From Anaerolineales bacterium UBA877 (GTDB lineage: Bacteria; Chloroflexota; Anaerolineae; Anaerolineales; Villigracilaceae), in contig DBFP01000048.1 of the NCBI GenBank assembly GCA_002294405.1, forward strand, positions 6,890 to 32,395: 25,506 nucleotides of DNA, in the 5' to 3' direction. This document shows, piece by piece, positions 1 through 9,465 of this stretch. A program made the position numbers and the translations under genes. The notes beneath the pieces are model-generated. The model was not told the DNA's origin. It saw only the letters and a program-made list of their open reading frames with translations, and ran no database searches. Numbering within the stretch: the first letter of the stretch is position 1; the number at the start of each line of letters is the position of its first letter.

Positions 1-323
1 AAATCACCCTGGACCACGTTTTCTGAAACCAGGGTCGGGAAGCTGCCGTCCGGGTTGGTGATCCAGATTCCGCTCTGTCCCTTGAACAGGATGTAGGGTC
101 CGCTGAAATTCAGACTGGATGGCTCAGGCGTGTACGTGGGGGGAACGGCAGTATCAGTCGGTAATTGGGGGACCGGGCTTTTGCTGGGTACAGGGGAGGC
201 TGCAGTCAATGATCCGGTAGGTGTGTTTTGTGTCACCTGGGTGCCTGGCAAGGAAGAGACCCAACATAACATGGAAACAACCGGTAAAAGAATTGCTGGA
301 ACAAATTTCAAATAATGGCGCAT
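1..323 (-). CDS. Secreted protein, N-terminal fragment, probably PD40/TolB-like beta-propeller
   Basis: Only the first 107 codons are present; the gene continues past the left edge of the window. The product starts MRHYLKFVPAILL, a positively charged and then hydrophobic signal peptide ending near a Cys that is not a good lipobox. A Pro/Ser/Thr-rich linker of about 50 residues follows, typical of surface proteins in Anaerolineae. The fragment ends in GPYILFKGQSGIWITNPDGS, which resembles one blade of PD40/TolB-type propellers (a strand ending in 'I(W/Y)..NPDGS'). The function is unknown beyond secretion. Two in-frame ATGs exist, at 329 and 323. GGAGG at 330-334 touches the first and lies 6 nt before the second, so 323 is the better start. 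The propeller call is inferred from a single blade. Confidence 0.6.
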   Translation of the reverse strand, partial: MRHYLKFVPAILLPVVSMLCWVSSLPGTQVTQNTPTGSLTAASPVPSKSPVPQLPTDTAVPPTYTPEPSSLNFSGPYILFKGQSGIWITNPDGSFPTLVSENVVQGD

Positions 324-327
324 CTTC

Positions 328-366
328 ATCCTCCAGGTTAATCCTCCAGGTTAATCCACCAGGTTT
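328..366 (-). repeat. Three 13-bp tandem repeats carrying the Shine-Dalgarno sequence
   Basis: The plus-strand unit ATCCTCCAGGTTA occurs perfectly at 328-340 and 341-353. A degenerate third copy (ATCCACCAGGTTT) follows at 354-366. In the mRNA of the leftward secreted-protein gene each perfect unit supplies a GGAGG. The first copy is the working ribosome-binding site and also contains the upstream ATG at 329. This probably arose by slippage. Confidence 0.7.
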
Positions 367-524
367 CGTCTTTCCAGGTTTATCTTGCTTCGATGATGAC
401 CCCTGGCGAAAAACTATTATTGGAATATGAAATAAGTATAATTCAATTGGCAGGTCTTTATAGGCCGACTCATTATTGCCAGCAAATATCCCCGCGAAAT
501 TTTTCCCCCGGGGATAAAAAAGCC

Positions 525-1523
525 TCAGGCGATCCTCCTGGCGAATGCGTCAGGAATTTGCCGGGTTTCTTTCAATTTCTCCTGCCACCAAAGCACACTA
601 TCCCTAATGGACTGTTCTGCAGGCCGTGGGTGAAAATCCAGTTCACGGGTGGCTTTTTCATGGCTGATATGAGAGTTGCTCCGAACCGCCCTAAGCCCGT
701 AAGCGGTAACCAGAGGATTTTCAACCAGCAAGGGCATCAATCCTGCCACTTGGTTGATTACCCAATCCTGTAGTCGCAAGCCCTTATGCCACCCACCTGA
801 CATTTCCCATATAGTCTCAGCTGCTTTAAGAATCGAAAGTCTGTCACCGCCCAGGATGTATGTCTCCCCACTGCGGCCTTTTTCTGCAGCCATGATCAAT
901 CCGTGAGCCACATCCCTTACGTCCACAAAATCATAGGCTCCATCTACGTAGAATTTAATACCCGGTCTCATGTTATATAGGATCCCCCTGCCAACTTCTG
1001 ATACCTGGAAATCATATGGTCCAACCACTGCCGTCGGACAAACAATGACAGTTTCCAGTCCAGATGCATTTTTAACCTCCAGGCTGGCTGCAGCCTTCGA
1101 TCGGTCATATGACCCCCCCGCATGAGACGCATCGAATGGAAGAGTCTCATCCACCACGCCTCTCCCAGGTAGACTCAAGGCATAAACGGAACTGGTATAA
1201 ACTAATTTGCGAGCACCTGCTCTCCTCATTGCAGTAATCACATTTTGTGTCCCTTGCAGATTGACCCGCTCGGCTTCCAAGTCTGGACCCGATGCGAAAC
1301 TGATTTTCGCTGCCAGGTGATAGACTACATCCACTCCATCCATCGGATGCAACAGGGAATCCACATCCAGGACATCTCCCGGGACGATTTCTATATCCAA
1401 ACCCCGGAGGGAAAAGGGGTTTTTACCCGGACGGACCAATGCACGCAAAGCCTGCCCCCGTTCCTGGAGTTGACGCACCAAGACATTGCCGATGAAACCG
1501 GAGGCTCCTGTGATAAGTTGCAT
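525..1523 (-). CDS. NAD(P)-dependent epimerase/dehydratase, extended SDR family
   Basis: A 332-residue extended short-chain dehydrogenase/reductase. The Rossmann nucleotide-binding motif TGASGFIG is at residues 5-12, NVLVRQLQERG forms the following helix, and the catalytic residues are a Ser in TSS (110-112) and YDRSK (Tyr139, Lys143). The N-terminal third resembles dihydroflavonol-4-reductase-like and HpnA-like sugar-epimerase proteins ('RALVRPG', 'VYHLAA'). The substrate cannot be read from sequence; a nucleotide sugar or a small carbonyl compound is possible. I chose ATG at 1523 because TTGGAG lies about 6 nt upstream. A TTG codon at 1535 would add four residues but overlaps that Shine-Dalgarno sequence. 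The gene is divergent from the M20 peptidase gene, and no neighbour clarifies its pathway. Confidence 0.85.
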   Translation of the reverse strand: MQLITGASGFIGNVLVRQLQERGQALRALVRPGKNPFSLRGLDIEIVPGDVLDVDSLLHPMDGVDVVYHLAAKISFASGPDLEAERVNLQGTQNVITAMRRAGARKLVYTSSVYALSLPGRGVVDETLPFDASHAGGSYDRSKAAASLEVKNASGLETVIVCPTAVVGPYDFQVSEVGRGILYNMRPGIKFYVDGAYDFVDVRDVAHGLIMAAEKGRSGETYILGGDRLSILKAAETIWEMSGGWHKGLRLQDWVINQVAGLMPLLVENPLVTAYGLRAVRSNSHISHEKATRELDFHPRPAEQSIRDSVLWWQEKLKETRQIPDAFARRIA

Positions 1524-1649
1524 ACATTGCTCCAAGTTGGTTTGGATATATTAACCCCCGGTATTTGCCAAGTCGCGCTCTCAACGGATGGTTTGATCGA
1601 TATTTTCATAATCAACCAACCCGCCTGATCCTGGTCAGTTGTTTTCGGA

Positions 1650-1655
1650 TATACT
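1650..1655 (+). promoter_or_regulatory. Candidate -10 box TATACT for the M20 gene
   Basis: TATACT ends 7 nt before the ATG at 1663, and there is no Shine-Dalgarno sequence in between. Transcription starting about 7 nt after a -10 box would begin at the start codon, giving a leaderless mRNA. No convincing -35 box is visible at the right distance. Confidence 0.35.
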
Positions 1656-1662
1656 ACCAATC

Positions 1663-2796
1663 ATGGAAAAACTCATTCAACTCGTCAGTGACCTAGTCGC
1701 CATCAACTCGATCAACCCTAATATGGACCCGAACGCCCCGGGTGAATTAAATATTGCTCACTTCATTTCCCATTGGCTGGAACAAGCCGGGCTGGAAGTT
1801 CAATTAATTGAACCCGTTTCAGGCAGACCGAACGTGGTCGGCATTGCCCGCGGGAAAGGCGGCGGAAACACTTTGCTGTTGAACGGTCATATGGATACCG
1901 TCGGTACAGGCAGGATGCAAAATCCGCACAAACCGATCATCAAAGATGGACGCCTTTACGGACGGGGGGCATATGACATGAAAGGCGGCTTGGCTGCCTG
2001 CATGATCGCAGTGGCAGCAGCGCAGAACCTGCATCTGCGCGGGGATGTGGTATTTACAGCAACAGTAGATGAAGAATATGCAAGTGTGGGTATGCAGCAG
2101 CTGGCAAAACTTTTCCATGCGGATGGGGCAATCATAGCCGAATTCACCGAACTCGATTTAATACTGGCTCACCGGGGTTTTGCCTGGTTCGAGATCGAGA
2201 CACTTGGTCGGGCTGCACATGGATCGCGGCCTGACCTGGGAGTGGATGCAATCGTCAAAATGGGGAAAATCCTCGTGAAAATTGAAAAATTGGATCAAAA
2301 ACTCCGATCCAACCCGACTCACCGCCTCCTTGGCAGTGGCTCACTGCATGCCTCGGTGATCAGCGGTGGTGAGGGGTTGTCCACTTACCCGGATCGATGT
2401 GTGCTTTCCATGGAACGCCGCACACTTCCGGGTGAAAGTCTTGAAATGGTCGAAACCGAGTTGTTGGAGATTGTCAGGGAGATCCAAAAACAGGATTCTT
2501 CCTTCCATGCTGAGATACGACGGGGCTTTGGACGTTCCCCCCTTGAAACCCCAATGGATGCAGGTATTGTAACCGCCGTTCAATCAGCTGCTGTAAAAAT
2601 ACTAAATCACCCTCTTGCGGTTGCCGGTGTTCAGTACTGGTCGGACGCTGCTCTTTTATCAGAAGTTGGAATCCCATCCCTGCTCCTTGGTCCGTCCGGC
2701 AGCGGGGCGCATGCCGAAGAAGAATGGGTGAACCTTTCCAGCGTCAAGACATGTGCTGATATCTATCTGGAAACGGCGCTGGAATTTTGCAGCTAA
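1663..2796 (+). CDS. M20 family metallo-amidohydrolase (ArgE/DapE/ACY1-like)
   Basis: A cytosolic, di-zinc amidohydrolase of 377 residues that would cleave an N-acyl group from an amino acid or a small peptide. The metal and catalytic residues of family M20 are all visible: GHMDTVG (His76, Asp78), GAYDMKGG (Asp105), DEE (Glu137 catalytic base, Glu138 metal ligand), Glu160, and GSGAHAEEE near the C terminus (His350). AAHGSRP (His186) belongs to the inserted dimerisation domain. Length and motif order match ArgE/DapE-type deacylases, but these do not separate acetylornithine, succinyl-diaminopimelate or dipeptide substrates, and no arg or dap gene is adjacent. ATG 1663 is preferred over an in-frame TTG at 1639 because the family alignment starts at 'MEKLIQLVSDLV'. 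The gene is convergent with glmS. Confidence 0.88.
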   Translation: MEKLIQLVSDLVAINSINPNMDPNAPGELNIAHFISHWLEQAGLEVQLIEPVSGRPNVVGIARGKGGGNTLLLNGHMDTVGTGRMQNPHKPIIKDGRLYGRGAYDMKGGLAACMIAVAAAQNLHLRGDVVFTATVDEEYASVGMQQLAKLFHADGAIIAEFTELDLILAHRGFAWFEIETLGRAAHGSRPDLGVDAIVKMGKILVKIEKLDQKLRSNPTHRLLGSGSLHASVISGGEGLSTYPDRCVLSMERRTLPGESLEMVETELLEIVREIQKQDSSFHAEIRRGFGRSPLETPMDAGIVTAVQSAAVKILNHPLAVAGVQYWSDAALLSEVGIPSLLLGPSGSGAHAEEEWVNLSSVKTCADIYLETALEFCS

Positions 2797-2853
2797 ATCC
2801 CTCACGAGTTCTGAGAGTAATTGCTAAAATACCCGGATTTTTTACCCTATCAT

Positions 2854-4668
2854 TTAATCCACTGTCAGGGTCTTGGACAGGTTGCGGGGGAAATCCGGGT
2901 CAAAGCCGCGCATAACGCTCATTTGGTATGAAAGAAGTTGAAGTGGCAGGATCGACAACAAGGAGGAAATCTCCGGTGTCGACTTGGGCAAAACAACCAG
3001 GTCACTTGCATTTGCCCGCAGCCGGGCATCTTCTTCACCAATGGCGATGGCACGTGCCCCGCGGCAGGTTGCTTCATTAATTCCACTGACAATGAGCGGC
3101 ACATCCTGCGGACCGGCAACGAAAAGGACAGGGTATCCGTCGGTCACTGCGGATAGAGGGCCATGCTTGAATTCGGTCGAGAGCATGCCTTCGCAATGGG
3201 CATAGGTGATCTCCTTGAGTTTCAGAGCTCCTTCCAGCGCCATCGGATAACTTGCACCGTAACCCAGGCAATATAGGTCATTCCATGCATTGACCAGGGG
3301 GACAATGGCTGCCACCTGCGAGGTCACCATATCCAGGGTCTTTTCCATTAAATCTGGAATTCCATCCAATTCGGCTGTATCACGCCCGGCCAGGCGATAA
3401 GCCAGGTAAAGAAATGTGACCACCTGGTTGGTGAAGGTTTTTGTGGCTGGGACTGATATCTCATAACCGCAGCAAAGTGGCAAAGTGCAGGCTGTTGCTT
3501 TAGTCAATGTGGAGCCAATCACATTCGCAAGTCCAAAGGCGGTAATCCCGTGCGCTTCGCCAATCTGCAACGCATTAAGCACATCCTTGGTCTCGCCGCT
3601 TTGGCTTACGAACATCCCGACATCTTCATAATTAATAGCCGGCGAATATTGGGGAATGAACTGTGGGGCCAGGACCGGGATGACAGCCCGCCCGGCAATG
3701 CGGGCAAAGAAGACTGCTCCGGCCAGGCAGGCATGGTAACTTGTTCCGCAACCGGCAAAAAACAAGTGGCGCGCAGTCCGCATCTTTTCCACGATGGTTG
3801 TGATCCCCTGACCATCGACGCGGGTGGTACCCCCAGATAGGCCATTTAATAGGTGGAGTAGTTCTCTCGCCACCTGGGGTTGTTCGTGGATTTCTTTCAG
3901 CATGAAATGTGGGTATCCACCCTTTTGAACAGCATCCATGGACTCTGTTACGGTTTCCGGCTCCCGGGAGACCAAAGTCCCGTCCTTCACCGAGCGCAGT
4001 TCCAACCTGTCCGGCCACAGGGTGACAATTTCTCCATCCTGGATGCGTACAATTCTGCGGGTCAGGGGGAGAATTGAAGGCAGATCCGATGAAAGGCAGG
4101 TAAAGCCCTCCCCCATCCCGACAACCAAACCGGAACCTTTTTTAATCGCATACAGCTTGTCATCGTTTATTTTCCCGATGACAAAGGCATAATCACCCTG
4201 CAGATCACCGTAAGCCAGGCGGATGGCATCGATGAAGTCGTAACCTTTATTGATGTAACGCTCCACGGCATGGACGCAGGATTCCCCGTCATTCTGCGAA
4301 CGAACGATCAACCCCTCCGATATGAATTGCTGTCGAAGCTCGACATTATTGACGACGTTGCCATTATGCGCTCCTACCAAGTCTCCATCAGAATCAAGGT
4401 GAGGCTGGGAGTTTACCTGCGATGGTTCTCCAAATGTTGCCCAGCGCAGCTGGGTCATGCCGCGCTGACCGCTCATCTCGCTGAAATGATATTTTGAGGC
4501 GACATCCTCTACGCGTCCCGTATCTTTTCGTAGATCTATTTTGCCACCTGAAATCGTTGCTGCTCCGACTGAGTCATAACCCCGGTATGTCAGGCGTCGG
4601 GCAGCGTCGATCAATACCGGTCCTAAAAGCTGATCATTTTTTGTTACGATGCCAAAGATACCGCACAT
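2854..4668 (-). CDS. glmS: Glutamine--fructose-6-phosphate aminotransferase (isomerizing)
   Basis: Makes glucosamine 6-phosphate from fructose 6-phosphate and glutamine, the first committed step to UDP-GlcNAc for cell wall and surface glycans; cytosolic. The 604-residue protein is full length. It starts MCGIFGIV, so Cys2 becomes the N-terminal nucleophile after Met removal. The class II glutaminase domain covers about 2-215 (RWATFGEP, HNGNVVNN, and DGE in the glutamine-binding region). Two SIS domains follow, with GCGTSYHA and SQSGETKD in the first and a second copy from about 455. The C terminus, FPRNLSKTLTVD, matches the conserved family tail. AGGAG at 4681-4685 lies 12 nt before ATG 4668. 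The 220-bp leader shows no glmS-ribozyme consensus but has a 10-bp inverted repeat. Confidence 0.97.
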   Translation of the reverse strand: MCGIFGIVTKNDQLLGPVLIDAARRLTYRGYDSVGAATISGGKIDLRKDTGRVEDVASKYHFSEMSGQRGMTQLRWATFGEPSQVNSQPHLDSDGDLVGAHNGNVVNNVELRQQFISEGLIVRSQNDGESCVHAVERYINKGYDFIDAIRLAYGDLQGDYAFVIGKINDDKLYAIKKGSGLVVGMGEGFTCLSSDLPSILPLTRRIVRIQDGEIVTLWPDRLELRSVKDGTLVSREPETVTESMDAVQKGGYPHFMLKEIHEQPQVARELLHLLNGLSGGTTRVDGQGITTIVEKMRTARHLFFAGCGTSYHACLAGAVFFARIAGRAVIPVLAPQFIPQYSPAINYEDVGMFVSQSGETKDVLNALQIGEAHGITAFGLANVIGSTLTKATACTLPLCCGYEISVPATKTFTNQVVTFLYLAYRLAGRDTAELDGIPDLMEKTLDMVTSQVAAIVPLVNAWNDLYCLGYGASYPMALEGALKLKEITYAHCEGMLSTEFKHGPLSAVTDGYPVLFVAGPQDVPLIVSGINEATCRGARAIAIGEEDARLRANASDLVVLPKSTPEISSLLSILPLQLLSYQMSVMRGFDPDFPRNLSKTLTVD

Positions 4669-4724
4669 GTGAAAGAGTGGCTCCTAAATAAGGTTGGTTG
4701 CAACGACCTAGTTTATCACAGCCT

Positions 4725-4773
4725 GTACCAATGCCCCAGCAGGACAATTTTTTCAAAAATCATGCATTGGTAC
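4725..4773. repeat. Perfect 10-bp inverted repeat between glmS and the cupin gene
   Basis: GTACCAATGC at 4725-4734 is matched exactly by GCATTGGTAC at 4764-4773 with a 29-nt spacer, 57 nt upstream of the glmS start. It could be an RNA hairpin in the glmS leader or a pair of repressor half-sites whose centres are 39 bp apart. The divergent cupin gene starts 115 bp away. Confidence 0.55.
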
Positions 4774-4888
4774 CTGTTGTTTCCCCGATTGTTAATAACC
4801 AGGTAAGCTCACATCCCAGTCTTGTGCTAAAATTATAAATGTAAATGACATTCCATAATTTCCATTACCCACCCAGGAGGTATTCGTT

Positions 4889-5278
4889 ATGACAGGTTTT
4901 GTTGGAAATATCGAAAAACTGACATTGAAAAATAATTATTTCCGCGAAGTCCTTTTCACAGGCAAATACGCTCAACTCGTGGTGATGTGTCTCCAAGCGG
5001 GAGAAGAAATAGGAAATGAAGTCCATCAGACTGTTGACCAGTTCTTTCGCATTGAAGAAGGTGAAGCAAAATTCGTTTTCAATGGCAAGGAAGAGCATAT
5101 TGTCCATGGGACGGATGCGGTTGTCGTCCCGGCAGGTACTTTTCATAATGTAATCAACACATCAAAAAACAAACCGTTGAAGCTGTACACGGTATATTCT
5201 CCGCCGAATCATCCGCAAGGCACGATCCATAAGACCAAGGCTGAGGCTGAAGAAGCGGAAAAAAACGAACACCATTAG
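4889..5278 (+). CDS. Single-domain cupin protein (mannose-6-phosphate isomerase-like)
   Basis: A 129-residue small beta-barrel protein of the cupin_2 type, probably cytosolic and metal-binding. Motif 1 is present in the variant form with His46 and Asp50-Gln51 (HQTVDQFFRIEEGEAKFVFNG region) instead of the classical HxH. Motif 2 is PAGTFHNVIN with His86. The tail YSPPNHPQGTIHKTKAEAEEAE is typical of this conserved but uncharacterised subgroup often named after type II mannose-6-phosphate isomerase; it lacks the catalytic size of a true isomerase. AGGAGGT at 4874-4880 lies 8 nt before the ATG. The gene stands alone, divergent from glmS, so a link to amino-sugar metabolism is only a possibility. 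Confidence 0.85.
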   Translation: MTGFVGNIEKLTLKNNYFREVLFTGKYAQLVVMCLQAGEEIGNEVHQTVDQFFRIEEGEAKFVFNGKEEHIVHGTDAVVVPAGTFHNVINTSKNKPLKLYTVYSPPNHPQGTIHKTKAEAEEAEKNEHH

Positions 5279-5355
5279 AACCAGACGCGGAAAATTACAA
5301 TAATTTATTCTGGGGACTGGTAGGACCGAGCAGGGGGATATTTTCGCACAGGACC

Positions 5356-5378
5356 ATCCCCGTGAGGGGTGTATTTTT
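5356..5378 (+). terminator. Possible terminator after the cupin gene
   Basis: CCCC-GTGA-GGGG (5358-5369) is followed by TGTATTTTT. The 4-bp GC stem is short. An upstream GGGGAT at 5334-5339 could pair with the same ATCCCC (5356-5361), so two folds compete. Confidence 0.4.
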
Positions 5379-5380
5379 GA

Positions 5381-5410
5381 TTGAATGAATGATTTCCATC
5401 ATTCATTCAA
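5381..5410. repeat. Perfect 13-bp hairpin, possible bidirectional terminator
   Basis: TTGAATGAATGAT (5381-5393), loop TTCC, and ATCATTCATTCAA (5398-5410) form a perfect stem in the gap where the cupin and GH94 genes converge. The flanks are T-rich on the right (TTTATT) and A-rich as read on the minus strand. The stem is AT-rich, so it would be a weak intrinsic terminator; an operator or protein-binding palindrome is also possible. Confidence 0.5.
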
Positions 5411-5538
5411 TTTATTCCCGATTCTCTGAAACAGCAAGCTCAAATTAAGTATTAAACACCTGTCAGCACATTCCATGTATTAGACACGCCCAATTTTGAC
5501 CGTCAATTCCTTGAAACAATTTTTCGACACGTGGATGC

Positions 5539-7941
5539 TTATTGTCTGCCCAACCAGGTTTCGACATGGTGCTCAACCCCCGGTAAGTTCACCGGGACCA
5601 GGTTACCAGATATATCCTCCCCATCGATGGTCATTCTTACCACGCCTTTACACACGCCTTCCGGGTTGTGAACTGAAATTATCAATAGTTTATTCCTGAA
5701 CTTGCGTGTCGCTGAAAAGCCAGCCCAGCTTGAGGGAATGCAGGGATCGATTCGCAAGCCATCGAGTTCAGGCCGGATGCCAAGGATGTACTGTGTGGCG
5801 CTGAAATATCCCCAGGATGCCGCTCCGGTCAGCCAGGAGGTACGCGTGTTGCCTGCGCGCGGTGAAAATGTTGAGTACGTGGTTTGTCCCTGAACATAAG
5901 GTTCACTTTGGCGGATTTCAGCGCGCGTGTTGTAAGCAGCGGGCATTGAGGCACGGTAATATTCATAAGCCCGGTCGCCGTTTCCAAGGATGCACTCAGC
6001 CATCACACCCCATCCTTGGGTGTGATTGAAAATGCCGGCATTTTCCTTGATGCCGGGGTTGAAAACCACGGCGCGCATCACCTCAATTGAAGATTTGACA
6101 AAGGGCGGGGCACACAGCATCAGTCCAAAGGGGGTGGCAAGCTGTTCGTGGACCGACGCCATGCAGTGGATCCCCTGTTCAGGTTTTGCAGCCTCGCTGA
6201 TGATGGACCACACCTGGGTGTTCAGGTATATTTGTCCCTCTTCATGATCCTTTGTGCCGTAAACTGTGCCATCTTCTCCGATGGCCCAGATGAACCAGTT
6301 TCCATCCCAGCCGTATGACTGGATGGCAGCATCCATTTTCTCCCGTTGTGTAAGAGCCCATTTGGTTTCATCCGGTTTGCCGAGCTTCTCAGCAATTCCT
6401 GCATATATCGTCAGCCCAAGCCGGACTTGAAATGCGACAAACAGGCTTTCACCGTGATAGCCAAGTTTGAGACAATCGTTCCAATCCGCAGACAAGCCGC
6501 AGGGAAGTCCATGCTTTCCCACGCGTTCAAGGTTGAATTCCAGTGCCCGCCTCAGGTGACCCAATACGGTCGCCTCGCCGTGATCAGCATACGGTAGGAC
6601 TTTGTTGTACAGGCTAAGGTCTCCGGTCTCATTGACCCAGGCAGGAATGGCATTGAAGAACCACAGGCAATCATCTGAACGATATTCCGCCTCCGCGGTC
6701 GGGGTCTCGTGCCCGGGATGATGCCCGAATGACCTGATGACCGGCATGGCGCCTCCGCATGCGGTTTGACCTGTTAGCATCAGTTCAAGCCGGTCGCGGG
6801 CAGCCTCGGGAATGGCTGCTACCACACCAAGAATATCCTGTACGGAATCCCTGAATCCGAGCCCATCCCGCTCGCCATTGTAGACCAAACTTGCTGCACG
6901 CGACCAGGCAAAGGTAACCAAACTGTTGTACAGACCCCAGACATTTATGGTGTGATTGAGTTCTTCATCGGGTGTCTTTACTTCCAGATTGCCCAGTTTG
7001 TTATGCCAGTTGGTCTTCAGTTTTTGTAATTCAATTCCGGCGCGTTCCAGCGAACCGAATTCTTCCATTGTCCTTTTCCCGATCGATCTGGCGTCACCAA
7101 TGCCAAGCATGATTAATATCTCATGGCTTTCGCCGGGATTTAGCTTGATGTTGGTTTGCAGGCATCCGCATGCATTATCTCCATAAGCGCTGCTGTTCGC
7201 ACACTGCCCCCGTTCCACGGATATTGGATTGTGATATCCACGATAAGGACCAAGAAATATTTCGCGGCTGGTATCAAACCCGTTGACCATCGATCCTGCC
7301 AACCCCATCCAGGAATGCATCGCCAGGTCATGCTTAAAAAAGGTACCCGATTTTGGTGTCAGGTTATCCTGAATGGCAATCCGCAGAAGGTTGTCACCAG
7401 TCAGTTCACCTCGCACGATGAAAAGCGAGTACTGCAGGTTGACCGAATCCTGGTGAGTTTCCCATTGGTTGGTGAATTCGCAGAAAGAAAAGATTGACAG
7501 GTCACGCGGGGAGCTGCTTTCGTTGGCAACCTTCAATTTCCAATATTCAAAGTTTTGACCGAGAGGCACGAAGTAGGTGGTCTCGGTGACAATGCCGGAA
7601 TAGCGGGAGTCGATAATCGTGTAGGCTGTCCCATGACGGCAGGTGGATTGGTACTGGTCGAGAGGTTTGCCGACAGGCTGCCAGGAGGCTGACCAGTAAT
7701 CTGCGCTGGCGTTATCGCGCAGGTAGAAATATCGACCCGGCTGGTCAAGTGGGACATTGTTGAAATGCAATCGCAGGAATCGTCCTCGTGCGCCAGATTG
7801 GTAGAATCCGTAACCTCCCGCATTATTGGTGATGATGGCACCATATTCGGTGGACCCCAGGTAATTACTCCAGGATTGGGGTGTATCTGGTCGGGTGATT
7901 ACGTATTCTTTGGCTGCGTCGTCAAAATAACCGTATTGCAT
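5539..7941 (-). CDS. GH94 family disaccharide phosphorylase, divergent paralogue
   Basis: An 800-residue inverting phosphorylase that would split a beta-glycosidic disaccharide with inorganic phosphate into a sugar 1-phosphate and a free sugar, in the cytoplasm. The N-terminal beta-sandwich starts MQYGYFDDAAKEYVITRPDT, the family's usual opening. The (alpha/alpha)6 barrel carries GFRDSVQD (362-369) and ADWND (485-489), the motif with the general-acid aspartate, and IKENAGIFNH and SWLTGA sit in the C-terminal part. It differs clearly from the neighbouring canonical cellobiose phosphorylase: the region after GFRDSVQD has TACGGAMPVIRSFGHHPG where cellobiose phosphorylase has the AYHQYQPLT strand. 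Several stretches recall chitobiose-phosphorylase-type enzymes, so specificity is open (cellobiose, cellobionate, chitobiose or another beta-glucoside). It starts 14 bp after the GH1 stop codon, so the two are surely cotranscribed. Confidence 0.88.
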   Translation of the reverse strand: MQYGYFDDAAKEYVITRPDTPQSWSNYLGSTEYGAIITNNAGGYGFYQSGARGRFLRLHFNNVPLDQPGRYFYLRDNASADYWSASWQPVGKPLDQYQSTCRHGTAYTIIDSRYSGIVTETTYFVPLGQNFEYWKLKVANESSSPRDLSIFSFCEFTNQWETHQDSVNLQYSLFIVRGELTGDNLLRIAIQDNLTPKSGTFFKHDLAMHSWMGLAGSMVNGFDTSREIFLGPYRGYHNPISVERGQCANSSAYGDNACGCLQTNIKLNPGESHEILIMLGIGDARSIGKRTMEEFGSLERAGIELQKLKTNWHNKLGNLEVKTPDEELNHTINVWGLYNSLVTFAWSRAASLVYNGERDGLGFRDSVQDILGVVAAIPEAARDRLELMLTGQTACGGAMPVIRSFGHHPGHETPTAEAEYRSDDCLWFFNAIPAWVNETGDLSLYNKVLPYADHGEATVLGHLRRALEFNLERVGKHGLPCGLSADWNDCLKLGYHGESLFVAFQVRLGLTIYAGIAEKLGKPDETKWALTQREKMDAAIQSYGWDGNWFIWAIGEDGTVYGTKDHEEGQIYLNTQVWSIISEAAKPEQGIHCMASVHEQLATPFGLMLCAPPFVKSSIEVMRAVVFNPGIKENAGIFNHTQGWGVMAECILGNGDRAYEYYRASMPAAYNTRAEIRQSEPYVQGQTTYSTFSPRAGNTRTSWLTGAASWGYFSATQYILGIRPELDGLRIDPCIPSSWAGFSATRKFRNKLLIISVHNPEGVCKGVVRMTIDGEDISGNLVPVNLPGVEHHVETWLGRQ

Positions 7942-7955
7942 TCAAATCCCGCCAG

Positions 7956-9299
<1,344 letters not shown>

Positions 9300-9465
9300 T
9301 TATATCTCCCTTTTCAATTAGAATTTCCGCCTTTTATCCGGCAGTCGGTTTTACCCAATAATCATTGGACGGATGCACACGCTCACATAATTTAACCAGG
9401 TAAACAATACTAAATAATTCGGCATCCACGTGACTTATTTGATTGTCTACACTTCTTTGGTACCT

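Noticed and set aside
500..521. Palindrome TTTTTCCCCCGGGG.. after the SDR gene as a terminator
   Set aside because: It has no proper loop, and the sequence after the stem on the minus strand is A-rich, not a T-run.
4669..4888. glmS ribozyme in the glmS leader
   Set aside because: The conserved ribozyme core and cleavage-site context were not found; only a simple inverted repeat is present.
9355..9368. CCAATAATCATTGG as an operator before the GH1 gene
   Set aside because: The arms are only 5 bp, the centre is asymmetric, and no related site occurs at the other two glycoside genes.
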